Positions 1 to 8,316 of a stretch of 39,509 bases of DNA are shown one piece after another. Below the pieces are notes generated by a model that had not been told where the DNA came from, made no database searches, and worked only from the letters and a program-made list of their open reading frames with translations. The DNA is from an uncultured Actinomycetes bacterium. Lineage in GTDB: Bacteria > Actinomycetota > Thermoleophilia > RBG-16-64-13. Where the stretch lies: NCBI GenBank assembly GCA_937148845.1, contig CAKZRW010000042.1, positions 1 through 39,509 of the forward strand. Reading direction: 5' to 3'. Within the stretch, counting starts at the first letter, position 1; each line of letters starts with the position of its first letter. Made by a program: the position numbers and the translations under genes.

Positions 1-211
1 CAAGGCCAAGCTCATACTAGATGGCGGGGCCCCGGTGACCGTCGACCTCTACAATCCCACCACCTTAAGACAGGTGAAGGTATGGTCGAGTGGTGAACTT
101 CCTGACGGCCCGCACACCGTGGTAATCTCCTGGAGCGGAGAGAGAAGCATCTCCACCGGCGGCACCCGGGTGAACATAGACGCCTTTGACCTCTGGGAGA
201 GCGCGGAGTAG
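1..211 (+). CDS. C-terminal end of a repeat-domain surface protein (5' truncated)
   Basis: The reading frame is open from base 2 to a TAG at 209-211; the start lies outside the window. The 69 visible residues are the second half of the ~125-aa beta-rich repeat found once in the next gene and four times in the gene after it. The shared pattern is GKA-x-LILDGG, VDLYNPTT, a KVW-S-x-G element, an HTVVISW-x-G strand and a closing DAFDLW. The first 77 bases match 1171-1247 with only three mismatches, pointing to recent duplication or gene conversion. By analogy with its neighbours it is probably an exported wall-associated protein, but its N-terminal domain is not visible. Confidence 0.8.
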   Translation, partial: KAKLILDGGAPVTVDLYNPTTLRQVKVWSSGELPDGPHTVVISWSGERSISTGGTRVNIDAFDLWESAE

Positions 212-358
212 CCCAGCCCCGAGCCGTTCACGGCTGCGCAGAGACCGGTGGGACTACTGGGGAGGCTCGCCCCAGATTCAAGAAGTGTCGCCTCCCTGCC
301 GATTACTAGATAGACAGACCTAGGGCCGGTTGGGGCCCGGACAGGGAGGTTGAAAGCG

Positions 359-1498
359 GTGGCCTCTTCACTGTTATGGTCAAGGCGGGAACGGCAACCC
401 GCACATTGTTTTCCCTTCGGTGGTCTCGCGAGGCTTGCGGCAATCGGGTTGACCGTCGCATTTATGCTGGCGGCGGCACCCTTGGTCGGAGAAGCTAGGG
501 CCGTCACCATTCCGATAGTCTTCCCCCTTGAGATTAGGGTACCGGTGCGCCACGACTATCTGGCCCCCCGGGACGGTCATCTTCACCAAGGGACCGACCT
601 TATGGCCCCGAAGATGACCAAGATCGTCGCCGTGGTGAGCGGAAGGGTGACCCTACGCGCATCCACCTACAATGGACTGCCGTCCTATTCCTTGTGGCTC
701 GCAGGTGACGATGGGCACGGCTACTTCTACATCCACATCAACAACGACACCCCCGGCACCGACGATGGACAAGGTGGCTTCGAGTACGCCTTCGCGCCGG
801 GACTGACCTCGGGGCAACACGTCGAACAGGGGCAGTTCATAGCTTATGTGGGCGATAGCGGGAACGCAGAGAATACTAGCCCCCACCTTCATTTCGAGAT
901 ACACGAGACTACATCGATGTCATCGCCAAGTATCGATCCCTATGACAGTGTCTCGAACGCCCCCTTGGCGAGCTGTCTCCTCCCTGGATCAGGCCTGCTC
1001 CGCTACGAAGAGACCAGCACCAAGATCGCTTACACCGGCCCTTGGCTCAACTTCTTGACCAGTGGAGCTTCCGGCGGTAGCTACAAGTACGCCGACTCTC
1101 CGGCCAGTGCCACCATCACCTTCACCGGCACCCAGATCGACTGGATCGCCACCAAGGGCTACACCCAGGGCAAGGCCAAGCTCATCTTAGATGGTGGGGC
1201 CCCGGTGACCGTCGACCTCTACAATCCCACCACCTTAAGACAGGTGAGAGTGTGGTCAAGCGGGACCCTCGCTGACGGTACCCACACCCTACGCCTGGAG
1301 TGGACCGGGCAGCGCTCCGTCTCCAGCGGGGGTACGCGGGTGAATGTGGATGCCTTGGAGGTGTGGGAGAGCGCGAGATACAGCAGTGAGACCTTCAGAG
1401 AAGTCGCCGCGCCGTCACGGCCGGGAAGGAGGCAGCGCCCAGTCGTTGAAAGAGGATATCCTGGGCGTCTTTCTGGAGGGATTGACCAGTGCACTTGA
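359..1498 (+). CDS. Secreted M23 (LytM-type) metallopeptidase with C-terminal beta-rich repeat
   Basis: Predicted zinc endopeptidase that cuts peptidoglycan cross-bridges outside the membrane. An N-terminal hydrophobic segment ending near GEARA looks like a signal peptide. The M23 zinc site is visible as H76-x-x-x-D80 (HQGTD) and H176-x-H178 (SPHLHFEIH). A single ~125-aa repeat follows (RYEETSTK to ALEVWES), then a 40-residue Arg/Pro-rich tail unlike the rest. I chose GTG 359 because AGGGAGG at 343-349 lies 9 nt upstream; an in-frame TTG at 350 has no spacer to that SD. The 3' end overlaps the next start by 10 nt. The repeat probably helps retain the enzyme on the surface (inference). Confidence 0.85.
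   Translation: MASSLLWSRRERQPAHCFPFGGLARLAAIGLTVAFMLAAAPLVGEARAVTIPIVFPLEIRVPVRHDYLAPRDGHLHQGTDLMAPKMTKIVAVVSGRVTLRASTYNGLPSYSLWLAGDDGHGYFYIHINNDTPGTDDGQGGFEYAFAPGLTSGQHVEQGQFIAYVGDSGNAENTSPHLHFEIHETTSMSSPSIDPYDSVSNAPLASCLLPGSGLLRYEETSTKIAYTGPWLNFLTSGASGGSYKYADSPASATITFTGTQIDWIATKGYTQGKAKLILDGGAPVTVDLYNPTTLRQVRVWSSGTLADGTHTLRLEWTGQRSVSSGGTRVNVDALEVWESARYSSETFREVAAPSRPGRRQRPVVERGYPGRLSGGIDQCT
1171..1247 (+). repeat. DNA copy of window bases 1-77 (repeat-domain core)
   Basis: Bases 1171-1247 align without gaps to 1-77 at an offset of 1170, with three mismatches. Similarity falls away after this point although the protein domain continues. This is much closer than the match to the four repeat copies of the following gene, so these two genes exchanged or duplicated sequence recently. 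Confidence 0.8.
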
Positions 1499-4400
1499 CT
1501 GGACGATACACATATCCTCTTCTCGGCTTACTCGCCTGCGTTCTTGCCCTCCTGCTCCTGGCTGGCGTGGCCCTGGCTGCTCCTACTCTCAACTCCCCGG
1601 TCAACAACTCCAGCCAGGTCGACAACGCCATAGCGCTCTCCACCAAGGCCTTTCCCAGCGGAGCACCAGCAGTGGTCGTCACGGTAGTCGACAGCTACGC
1701 GGACAGCTTGGCAGCACCCGTGCTCGCCAGTGTGTACGGAGGACCCTTACTTTTCACCTCGTCTTCGAGCCTGAGTCCCAGCGTCGCGACGGAACTGGCC
1801 AGGTTGAAGCCGCAGAAGGTGTTCCTGGTGGGGCTGTCCTCGACGCTCGTCGCCGCAGTCCAAGCCGCCGTTCCCGGCCTTACTGACCCAGAGCAGATCG
1901 TTGTCATCAAGGGCTCCGACCGTTACGAGACTGCCGCCTTGGTAGCGCGTGAGATAGCTGCAAGACAAGGTTCTGTTTCCCAGGCGGTCATCGTGCCTGG
2001 CGACAACTACTACGCTGCAGTAGCAGCCTCCACGCTCGCCGCCAATCGAGGCTGGCCCCTCATTCTCACCCCCGCTGCAGGTCCCTTCCCCCAGGTCTCC
2101 GCGGACACCCTGGCAGAGCTGGGCCTAAGTGCCGGCCTGGTGGTGGGAACCAACCTCACACCTTCTGGATTCACCGTCACTAAGCGCATAACCGGTACAG
2201 CAACAAGCAACGATCCTGATGGCCGCTACGATCTCTGCGCCAAGTTGGCCGACTATGCCGCCAGTCAGGGGTGGCTAAGCTTTGCCGCCATAGGTCTGGT
2301 GCCGGGCGACAAGTACTCTGACGGGCAGATCGCCGCGGCGTACCTGGCCAAGGACAAAGGTGTGCTCCTTTTCAGCAAAGCTTCCGCCTTAGCAGAGCCA
2401 ACGGCAACTGCACTCAAGACTCGGGCTACGCAGATCAAGAAGATCGACTTCGTCGGCTTGGGCTGGCCGGTGTACAGAGAGGTGAAGAGCCTCAACAGTC
2501 CCCGCATCACCGGGCTCAGCGCCACCGGCGGGCCGGTCGCTGGCGGGAACAAGGTCGTGGTCACCGGCAGCGCTCTGACCGGCGTCACCAAAGTCCGGGT
2601 GGGCAAGGTTGACGTGCCCAGCAGCGACTGGAAGGTGGACTCGGCCACTCAACTCACCATTCTGTCCATGCCGCCCGCTTTCGGCCCGGGCCCAGCTGAA
2701 GTGACGGCCTACAACTTCTGGGGAGCCAGCCCTGCCAATGTCAAGGACATATACCTCTACCGCTACGATGGACCGGTTCCCAACGGGCATAAGATCGTAG
2801 AAGAGGCCATCAAGTACGTGGGGATCCCCTACCTCTGGGCCGGGGAAAGTCCAAGCACCGGGTTCGACTGTTCCGGCCTGGTGAAATACGTGTATAGCAA
2901 GTTCGGAATCAGTCTGCCGCACTACTCACGCTCGCAGGCGACCTACGGCACCGCCGTGGCGAAAGAAGACCTTCTCCCTGGAGACTTGGTCTTCTTCTAC
3001 TCTCCCATCAGCCACGTGGGCATCTATGTAGGCGGGGGTCTGATGATCAACGCCCCCCGTAGCGGCGACCTGGTCACCATCGAAGATGCCTTTCGCTCCA
3101 GCTACAACTGTGCGCGCCGGCTCATTTCACCGTATTTCCGCTATGAAGAGAACGACGCCAATCTCGCCTACTCCGGCACCTGGAGCAGCGGCTCGAGCTC
3201 CTCGTACTCGGGGGGCAGCTTCCGCTACACCAAGTCGGCCGGCGCCTCTGTGACCGTCACCTTCAGCGGCACCTCCTTGTGCTGGATCACCAAGAAGAGC
3301 CCGGTATACGGCAAGGCCAAGGTGACACTCGATGGGCAAGCTCCGGTCACCATCGACCTCTACAGCGCTTCCACGCTCTACCAGCAGAAAGTTTGGGAAA
3401 CGGGTAAGTTGGCTTCGGGCACCCACACGGTCAAGATCGAGTGGACCGGCCTCAAGAACTCGGCGGCAAGCAACACCTACATCAACCTGGACGCGTTCGA
3501 TGTCCTTGGCACTCTCGCCCAGGCCTCTGTAGCTCCCCCCAGCTCGGACCCGACAGTCACCCGCTATGAACAGGACCACAGCAAGATCGCCTACACCGGC
3601 ACTTGGCTCACTTACACCGCCTCAGGCTCTTCTGGCGGTAGTTACAAGTACGCCGACTCTGCCGCAACTGCCACCATCACCTTCTCCGGCACCCGGCTCG
3701 ACTGGATCGCCACCAAGGGCTACACGATGGGCAAGGCGGCCGTCAGCCTCGATGGAGGAGCCCCGGTCACCGTAGACCTCTACAACTCCACCACTCTGCG
3801 GCAACAGAAGGTGTGGTCCACCGGGGCCCTTGCTGATGGCGTCCACACTGTCGTGATCTCCTGGTTGGGACAGCGAAGCCAAGCCTCGGGCGGCACCCGG
3901 GTGAGCCTGGACGCAGTCGACATAGTGGGCACCCTCACCCAGGTCTCGGCCACGCCGGCCGCCGCTCCGTCCCCGCCGCCCACCCGGTATGAGCAGAAGG
4001 ACAGCCGCTTCGCCTACGCCGGGGGCTGGACTGCCGTTTCGGCGACAGACGCTTCGGGGGGCAGCTACCGGCGGGCTGACGAGGCCGGCGCAACGGTCAC
4101 CGTGACTTTTGACGGCACCTACCTCGCCTGGATCGCGGCCGTGGGTCCTCGTTGCGGCAAAGCCAAAGTGAGTGTCGACGACAGTGCGCCGGTGACCGTC
4201 GATCTTTACAACTCTTCCGTGACCTACCAGAAGAAGGTCTGGGATACCGGCACTTTGGTTTCTGGCACACACACCATCAGGATCGAGTGGACCGGCACTA
4301 AGAACGCGGGGGCGACCGAGTCCGCCATCACAGTGGATGCTTTCGACATAGTGGGCACCGTGACTCAAGCCCCGCCGCCCACACCAGTCCGCTACGAACA

Positions 4401-4773
4401 GACCGAACCTTGGATCGTCTACGCAGGCACCTGGAAGACCAGCTCGACCGCTTCCGCCTCCGGAGGCAGCTTCCGCTACGCGAACTCGAATGGAGCGAGC
4501 ATAACCGTCAGCTTCGTGGGCTCTTCGCTCGCCTGGATAGCCAAGACCAGCCCTGTCTACGGCAAGGCCCGGGTCATCGTGGACGGCAAGACCGTAACGA
4601 CCGTCGACCTCTATAGCCCTGCCGTCCTTTGGAAACAGAAGGTATGGGATACCGGCAGCCTGACGCCCTACCTGCACACGGTCCGGATCGAATGGACAGG
4701 CACGAGGAACAGCCGCGCCACCGACACCAATATCGGTGTAGATGCCTTTGATCTGGTGGGCAGCCCCAAGTAG
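1489..4773 (+). CDS. Multidomain surface NlpC/P60 peptidase with cell-wall-binding repeats
   Basis: A 1094-aa exported protein. Residues 1-31 are a signal peptide (ending VALAAP). Residues ~35-330 resemble cell-wall-binding type 2 repeats: GSDRYETAA, and repeated alternation of the V-x-V-D-S-Y-A-D-S-L-A-A-P and GDNYYAAVAAS types. Residues ~333-425 look like an IPT/TIG domain. Residues ~433-550 form an NlpC/P60 cysteine peptidase with Cys461 in FDCSGL and His509 in SHVGIYVGG; Asn in MINAP takes the third polar position. Four ~125-140-aa beta-rich repeats begin at residues 551, 692, 833 and 968, joined by Pro/Thr linkers. The start is GTG 1489, with GGAGG at 1475-1479 inside the upstream gene. 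Likely role: wall-anchored D,L-endopeptidase in remodelling; the ligand of the C-terminal repeats is unknown. Confidence 0.88.
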   Translation: MHLTGRYTYPLLGLLACVLALLLLAGVALAAPTLNSPVNNSSQVDNAIALSTKAFPSGAPAVVVTVVDSYADSLAAPVLASVYGGPLLFTSSSSLSPSVATELARLKPQKVFLVGLSSTLVAAVQAAVPGLTDPEQIVVIKGSDRYETAALVAREIAARQGSVSQAVIVPGDNYYAAVAASTLAANRGWPLILTPAAGPFPQVSADTLAELGLSAGLVVGTNLTPSGFTVTKRITGTATSNDPDGRYDLCAKLADYAASQGWLSFAAIGLVPGDKYSDGQIAAAYLAKDKGVLLFSKASALAEPTATALKTRATQIKKIDFVGLGWPVYREVKSLNSPRITGLSATGGPVAGGNKVVVTGSALTGVTKVRVGKVDVPSSDWKVDSATQLTILSMPPAFGPGPAEVTAYNFWGASPANVKDIYLYRYDGPVPNGHKIVEEAIKYVGIPYLWAGESPSTGFDCSGLVKYVYSKFGISLPHYSRSQATYGTAVAKEDLLPGDLVFFYSPISHVGIYVGGGLMINAPRSGDLVTIEDAFRSSYNCARRLISPYFRYEENDANLAYSGTWSSGSSSSYSGGSFRYTKSAGASVTVTFSGTSLCWITKKSPVYGKAKVTLDGQAPVTIDLYSASTLYQQKVWETGKLASGTHTVKIEWTGLKNSAASNTYINLDAFDVLGTLAQASVAPPSSDPTVTRYEQDHSKIAYTGTWLTYTASGSSGGSYKYADSAATATITFSGTRLDWIATKGYTMGKAAVSLDGGAPVTVDLYNSTTLRQQKVWSTGALADGVHTVVISWLGQRSQASGGTRVSLDAVDIVGTLTQVSATPAAAPSPPPTRYEQKDSRFAYAGGWTAVSATDASGGSYRRADEAGATVTVTFDGTYLAWIAAVGPRCGKAKVSVDDSAPVTVDLYNSSVTYQKKVWDTGTLVSGTHTIRIEWTGTKNAGATESAITVDAFDIVGTVTQAPPPTPVRYEQTEPWIVYAGTWKTSSTASASGGSFRYANSNGASITVSFVGSSLAWIAKTSPVYGKARVIVDGKTVTTVDLYSPAVLWKQKVWDTGSLTPYLHTVRIEWTGTRNSRATDTNIGVDAFDLVGSPK

Positions 4774-4786
4774 CCCCGGTCTTCTT

Positions 4787-4840
4787 GCGCCTGATGTCGG
4801 TCCGCGCTTAATGCCGGTCTGCGCCTGATGCCGGTCCGCG
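4787..4840. repeat. 17-bp tandem repeat, three copies plus start of a fourth
   Basis: Copies at 4787-4803, 4804-4820 and 4821-4837 share GCGC-YTRATG-YCGGTCY, and GCG of a fourth copy follows. The array starts 14 bp after the stop of the large surface-protein gene and lies between it and the convergent MoaE-like gene. No ORF or obvious terminator accounts for it. Confidence 0.85.
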
Positions 4841-4850
4841 TTTGAGGCAC

Positions 4851-5234
4851 TTAGGCCAGCTCGGTCTCCTTCACCACCTCGGTCTTGATGAGCCTTACGA
4901 GGTCCTGTAAGGCCCCGATCACGTGCTCGCGGATGTCACCGGCGACCACCACCATCATGATGTCATCACCCACGTCCAGCCGACCCTCGTTGACCCAAGC
5001 CCGCACAGCCACTAGGCCAGGGCGTGACCCGATCTCGGCAAGAGCAGTCCTCAGCCGGTCACGGTCGTAGGTCAGCTGCATAGCCGACACCGGAGAGCCA
5101 TCTCGGGAGGTCCCCCGGACCACCCCGTTGTGTATCAAGTACATACCGATGCGGGCTGCGTCCGGGCCTCGCTTGATGTCGGCCAGCCACTCTTCGAGAG
5201 AAGGTCGACTCTCCGCGATGGAAATATCGGTCAC
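4851..5234 (-). CDS. MoaE-like protein (molybdopterin synthase large-subunit family)
   Basis: A 127-aa protein resembling MoaE, which transfers sulfur onto precursor Z to make molybdopterin. Similarity runs from IGMYLIHNGVVRG (compare the MoaE GAVVTF-x-G-x-VR segment) through GRLDVGDDIMMVVVAG to DLVRLIKTEVVKETE, whose two lysines fall near the MoaE catalytic lysines. The MoaE His-Arg pair appears here as Ile-Arg, so activity is uncertain. I chose GTG 5234 because GAGGGG lies 7 nt upstream. The frame stays open further upstream, but that stretch crosses a hairpin and looks non-coding. No other molybdenum-cofactor genes are in view. It is third in a minus-strand run after the DUF169 and Nudix genes. 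Confidence 0.62.
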   Translation of the reverse strand: MTDISIAESRPSLEEWLADIKRGPDAARIGMYLIHNGVVRGTSRDGSPVSAMQLTYDRDRLRTALAEIGSRPGLVAVRAWVNEGRLDVGDDIMMVVVAGDIREHVIGALQDLVRLIKTEVVKETELA

Positions 5235-5318
5235 GTCATCACCCCTCTTGCGTTTCTCACTTCTCGTGCGTTCTGCCCCGTTTGGGTGGGTCGGGTCAAG
5301 TGCCCTCCAGTCACCCGA

Positions 5319-5349
5319 GCCTCCCCGGTCCCTGAGGGACCGGGGAGGC
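5319..5349 (-). terminator. Perfect 14-bp hairpin between Nudix and MoaE-like genes
   Basis: Arms GCCTCCCCGGTCCC (5319-5332) and GGGACCGGGGAGGC (5336-5349) flank a TGA loop. The hairpin lies 31 bp after the Nudix stop on the minus strand and 85 bp before the MoaE-like start. No U-run follows on either strand, so it may be a weak terminator, a processing site or a 3'-end stabiliser. Confidence 0.6.
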
Positions 5350-5379
5350 GTCACTGCTTCGCCCTTCCGCGTTCCCCTG

Positions 5380-6051
5380 TCAGCCTTCTTCCGCCAAGAG
5401 GCGGGCCAACGAGACCAGGATGCCTGCCGTGGCCCCCCAGATGCGCCTCCCCTCGTAGAAGAGCTCATAGTAAGTACGCCGGACCCCGTTCCGTACCACG
5501 CTGCCAAGTCCGTAGTTAGCAGGATCAAGGATGAGACTCAAGGGGACCAAGAACACCTCGGCCACTTCCTTCGGATCAGGCCGCAGTAAGACCGGGGACT
5601 CCACCCAGCCCACCACCGGGTGCACGCAGTAGTCGGTGACCGTGCGGTACGCGGGAAGACAACCGAGCACCCTCACCCGGTCCGGCGGCAGGCCCACCTC
5701 TTCCTGAGCCTCGCGGAGCGCTGCTGCCTCCGGTCCCGTATCCTGGGGCTCGAGCCGACCTCCAGGCAGACTGATCTCCCCAGGATGGTCGGACAAGTCT
5801 GTGGTGCGGCGGGTCAGAATGACACGCGTCTCGCCGCCCTCGTCAAGCAAGCCCACCAGCACCGCGGCCGGTGTGGCCGGCGGGACAAAGGGTGTGGGGG
5901 CGGGGGCAGAGGGGATGCCGGTAAGGCCCGCTTCCGCCTCCCGGCCCGAACCTGGCGCCAGCGACTGCGACCACTCCACCGAGGTCTCGCTGCACCGAGC
6001 GCGCAGACGCTGTCGGAGGAACTCCAGATCCAACCGTCCGACCCCGTTCAT
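5380..6051 (-). CDS. Nudix hydrolase, CoA-pyrophosphatase type
   Basis: A 223-aa Nudix enzyme, probably hydrolysing CoA or a related nucleoside diphosphate derivative. The Nudix box is complete: GGRLEPQ, then EAAALREAQEEVGL with the REx2E-E-x-G metal-binding core. It is preceded by LTRRTTDLSDHPGEISLPGG, which matches the NudL/YeaB signature upstream of the box. WGATAGILVSLARLL closes the fold. ATG 6051 is used; an in-frame TTG at 6057 is possible, and neither has a clear SD. It starts 13 nt after the DUF169 stop, so the two genes are probably co-transcribed and perhaps coupled. Confidence 0.85.
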   Translation of the reverse strand: MNGVGRLDLEFLRQRLRARCSETSVEWSQSLAPGSGREAEAGLTGIPSAPAPTPFVPPATPAAVLVGLLDEGGETRVILTRRTTDLSDHPGEISLPGGRLEPQDTGPEAAALREAQEEVGLPPDRVRVLGCLPAYRTVTDYCVHPVVGWVESPVLLRPDPKEVAEVFLVPLSLILDPANYGLGSVVRNGVRRTYYELFYEGRRIWGATAGILVSLARLLAEEG

Positions 6052-6064
6052 GACCAAGAGACCG

Positions 6065-6820
6065 TCAAGCCCCGGGCTCCCGGCTCTCCATGGCCAAAGA
6101 GCCGCCTCTGGCCCGCACTAAAGACTTGGTGAAGCGGGTGTGGAGAGAGCTCCGAGGATCCGCAGCCCACTGGCAGAGCCGCTCCAGCATCGGCTTGGTG
6201 ACCGTGAAGGCCAGAAGCCAAGGCTCCAAGTAGCTCCGCGCGGCGTGGTCGGTCGCCCCTATCAGGGCTTGGGGCATATCCAGACTCTCGAACAGGCAGG
6301 TGAGCTGCATGCAACCAGACCCGAATCGGCTGACCAAAGACGGCGGGTCGGTAGGATGGTGGTAATAACTGGCGCCTACCGCCAAGACCGACAGTTGGTC
6401 AGAGTTCACGTAGAAGGTGGCCGTGCGCAGATAGGAGTACTGTTCCGGCCGGAGGGGTCCGATGAGAAGGTGCTCGTACCTCGGCCGATAACGCGGCGCC
6501 GAATCGAGCCATTCGCCCATCAATTCAGGGGTGGCCCTCAGGCCCTCCTCGCCCCACAGGAATTCGATCATCTCCTCCCGCGACCTGTCGTCAAGACCCA
6601 AGAGGTGGCGGGCTCCGCAGCCGTGTTTGTCCCTGGTGATGTGCAGGGTTTTGCCTTCCCGCCAGGCCGCGACGGACCTGAAGACACATTCTCGACCATG
6701 AGGTACAACCAACGGTGCAAAGGGAGCCGGATCAGGTGCGTCATAAAACCCGATGACCGGCTCCCGGATGTCAAGAGCTCCGACAAGCCGTGAGAGATCG
6801 GGCTGCGTGTCAGAAGGCAT
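6065..6820 (-). CDS. DUF169 family protein
   Basis: A 251-aa protein matching the DUF169 (COG2043) pattern: a central GCGARHLLGL cysteine segment, LIGPLRPEQYSYLRTATFYVNSDQLSVLA, and a later RFGSGCMQLTCL cysteine-rich turn. The family is common in anaerobes and has no settled biochemical role. Its conserved cysteines suggest metal or cofactor binding (inference). GGGGAGG just upstream abuts ATG 6826 but sits 7 nt before ATG 6820, so 6820 is the likelier start. It heads the minus-strand run with the Nudix and MoaE-like genes. Confidence 0.72.
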   Translation of the reverse strand: MPSDTQPDLSRLVGALDIREPVIGFYDAPDPAPFAPLVVPHGRECVFRSVAAWREGKTLHITRDKHGCGARHLLGLDDRSREEMIEFLWGEEGLRATPELMGEWLDSAPRYRPRYEHLLIGPLRPEQYSYLRTATFYVNSDQLSVLAVGASYYHHPTDPPSLVSRFGSGCMQLTCLFESLDMPQALIGATDHAARSYLEPWLLAFTVTKPMLERLCQWAADPRSSLHTRFTKSLVRARGGSLAMESREPGA

Positions 6821-6826
6821 GTCCAT

Positions 6827-7126
6827 TCCTCCCCTAAGCCGCATTCTTCGCGTGGTGCCGTCACCTTGACCAATGTACACGGGCACAATATCACTGCGAC
6901 GCCGAGGTCGCTGGGCCGGGCCGACGCCGCGGGGGGCTGGGCCTGCGCTGTCGGGCCGGGGGCGAGGCTGGCGGGGGCGGGCCGAGGCTGGCGGGGGCGA
7001 CGCCCCTTGTGGGTAAGGGGACGCACACTTCCAGACCTTGCCCAGCTCCCTGTGGCACAATGCATTCTGACCGGACAAAGCAGACTCAAGCAGAGGGATT
7101 CCTTGAAACCGTCACAAAAGGTAGGA
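6827..7126. other. 300-bp divergent spacer, G-rich, no gene recognised
   Basis: The spacer separates the DUF169 gene (minus) from the PLP enzyme (plus) and must hold both promoters. A TTGACC element lies at 6866-6871, but no convincing -10 follows at the usual spacing. The middle is very G-rich on the plus strand, with several runs of three to six G that could form quadruplexes, and it contains a 20-bp tandem repeat. A small hairpin with arms CCCCTT and AAGGGG lies around 7004-7020. No SAM riboswitch was recognised. Confidence 0.6.
6963..6999. repeat. 20-bp G-rich tandem duplication
   Basis: CGAGGCTGGCGGGGGCG occurs at 6963-6979 and again at 6983-6999, a period of 20 bp. It lies within the spacer upstream of the PLP enzyme gene, in a stretch rich in GGG runs. 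Confidence 0.75.
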
Positions 7127-8308
7127 ATGAGAACAGCCGCTATCCACGCCGGCAACCCGCCCAACCCCTTCACGCGGTCTTCTGCCCCTGACCTGGTGAT
7201 GTCCACCACGTTCGTGATCGAGCCTGGCATCTCGTTCTCAGCCGACGACATCACCGAGAACACGCCCTGGGTCTACACCCGCTGGGGCAACCCCACTGTC
7301 TCCCAACTCGAACACAAGTTGGCCGCGCTCGAGGGTACGGAAGATTGCGTAGCTTTTGCCAGCGGCATGGCCGCCATCACCGCCCTCTTCCTACACGTGC
7401 TTAAGCCGGGCGACCACCTGGTCATGAGCGACGTGACTTACGCCGCCGCCTCGGAGCTGGCCAATGACGAGCTGCCTCGCTTGGGCATCGAGGTCACTCG
7501 AGTAGACACTTCCCAGGTCGCCAATGTGGAGGCCGCACTCCGTCCCCACACCCGCCTCGTCTACCTGGAAACACCGGCTAATCCTCTGCTTCGCCTTAGC
7601 GACGTGGAGGCTGTGACCCAGCTCGCGCACCAGGCCGGAGCGGCAGTGGCAGTCGACTCCACCTTCGCTACCCCGGTGGGTCTGCGTCCAGCCGCCTCAG
7701 GGGCCGACTACGTGATCCATTCCCTCACCAAGTACATCTGCGGCCACGGCGACGCCATCGGGGGAGCGGTGGCAGGCCGCCGCAGTGACCTGGCTGGCCT
7801 ACGTTCCCTGGCCATTCACATGGGAGGCGTCCTCAGCCCCTTCAACGCCTGGCTCATCATCCGGGGAGCGGCTACCCTCCCCTTGCGCATGGCCGCCCAC
7901 CAGGCGGGGGCGTTGGCCGTGGCTCGCTACCTGGAGTCTCACCCCCTGATCACCAAGGTGGTCTACCCCGGTCTGGAGTCACATCCCCAGCATGAGCTGG
8001 CCAAGCGGCAGCTCAGTAACTTCTCGGGTATGTTGACCTTCCAGGTCGCCGACGGACCACGCGCCGCCCAGCTCTTGTCGGAACGCCTTGAGATCATCCA
8101 CTACGCGGTCTCGTTGGGACATCCACGCAGCCTCATCATCTATCTGCCCACCGAGGACTTGCTACGCTCCTCGTTCAAACTGACCCCTGAGCAGGAGGCG
8201 TCCTACCGGGCTTACGCAGGCGAGGGCATCTTCCGGCTTTCGGTGGGACTGGAGGATCCCGCGGACCTCATAGCTGACTTAGAACAAGCCCTGGCTCCCC
8301 TAGGTTAG
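7127..8308 (+). CDS. Cys/Met-metabolism PLP enzyme (cystathionine gamma-synthase / methionine gamma-lyase family)
   Basis: A 393-aa PLP-dependent enzyme acting on sulfur amino acids in the cytoplasm. Family marks are an N-terminal AAIHAG, YTRWGNPTVSQLE, ASGMAAITALFL, the VAVDSTFATPVGLRP strand holding the PLP-binding Asp, and SLTKYICGHGDAIGGA with the Schiff-base Lys202. RLSVGLEDPADLIADL closes the fold. The start is ATG 7127, matching the family N-terminus, with AAAAGG 5-6 nt upstream. The reading frame extends ~260 bp further 5' but is G-rich and unlike the family. Synthase versus gamma-lyase cannot be decided from sequence alone. It converges on the LCP gene with 8 bp between the two stops. 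Confidence 0.85.
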   Translation: MRTAAIHAGNPPNPFTRSSAPDLVMSTTFVIEPGISFSADDITENTPWVYTRWGNPTVSQLEHKLAALEGTEDCVAFASGMAAITALFLHVLKPGDHLVMSDVTYAAASELANDELPRLGIEVTRVDTSQVANVEAALRPHTRLVYLETPANPLLRLSDVEAVTQLAHQAGAAVAVDSTFATPVGLRPAASGADYVIHSLTKYICGHGDAIGGAVAGRRSDLAGLRSLAIHMGGVLSPFNAWLIIRGAATLPLRMAAHQAGALAVARYLESHPLITKVVYPGLESHPQHELAKRQLSNFSGMLTFQVADGPRAAQLLSERLEIIHYAVSLGHPRSLIIYLPTEDLLRSSFKLTPEQEASYRAYAGEGIFRLSVGLEDPADLIADLEQALAPLG

Positions 8309-8316
8309 CGGGGCTT

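Noticed and set aside
3622-4677. Long open frame (351 codons) on the minus strand opposite the surface-protein repeats
   Set aside because: It mirrors the high-GC codon pattern of the real gene, has no recognisable domain, and the plus frame has clear repeat homology.
6866-7126. Longer N-terminus for the Cys/Met PLP enzyme
   Set aside because: The extension is G-rich low-complexity sequence containing a tandem repeat, and family N-termini begin at the AAIHAG region.
6827-7126. SAM or other sulfur-responsive riboswitch upstream of the PLP enzyme
   Set aside because: I could find no conserved kink-turn or core helices; only a small hairpin and G-rich repeats.
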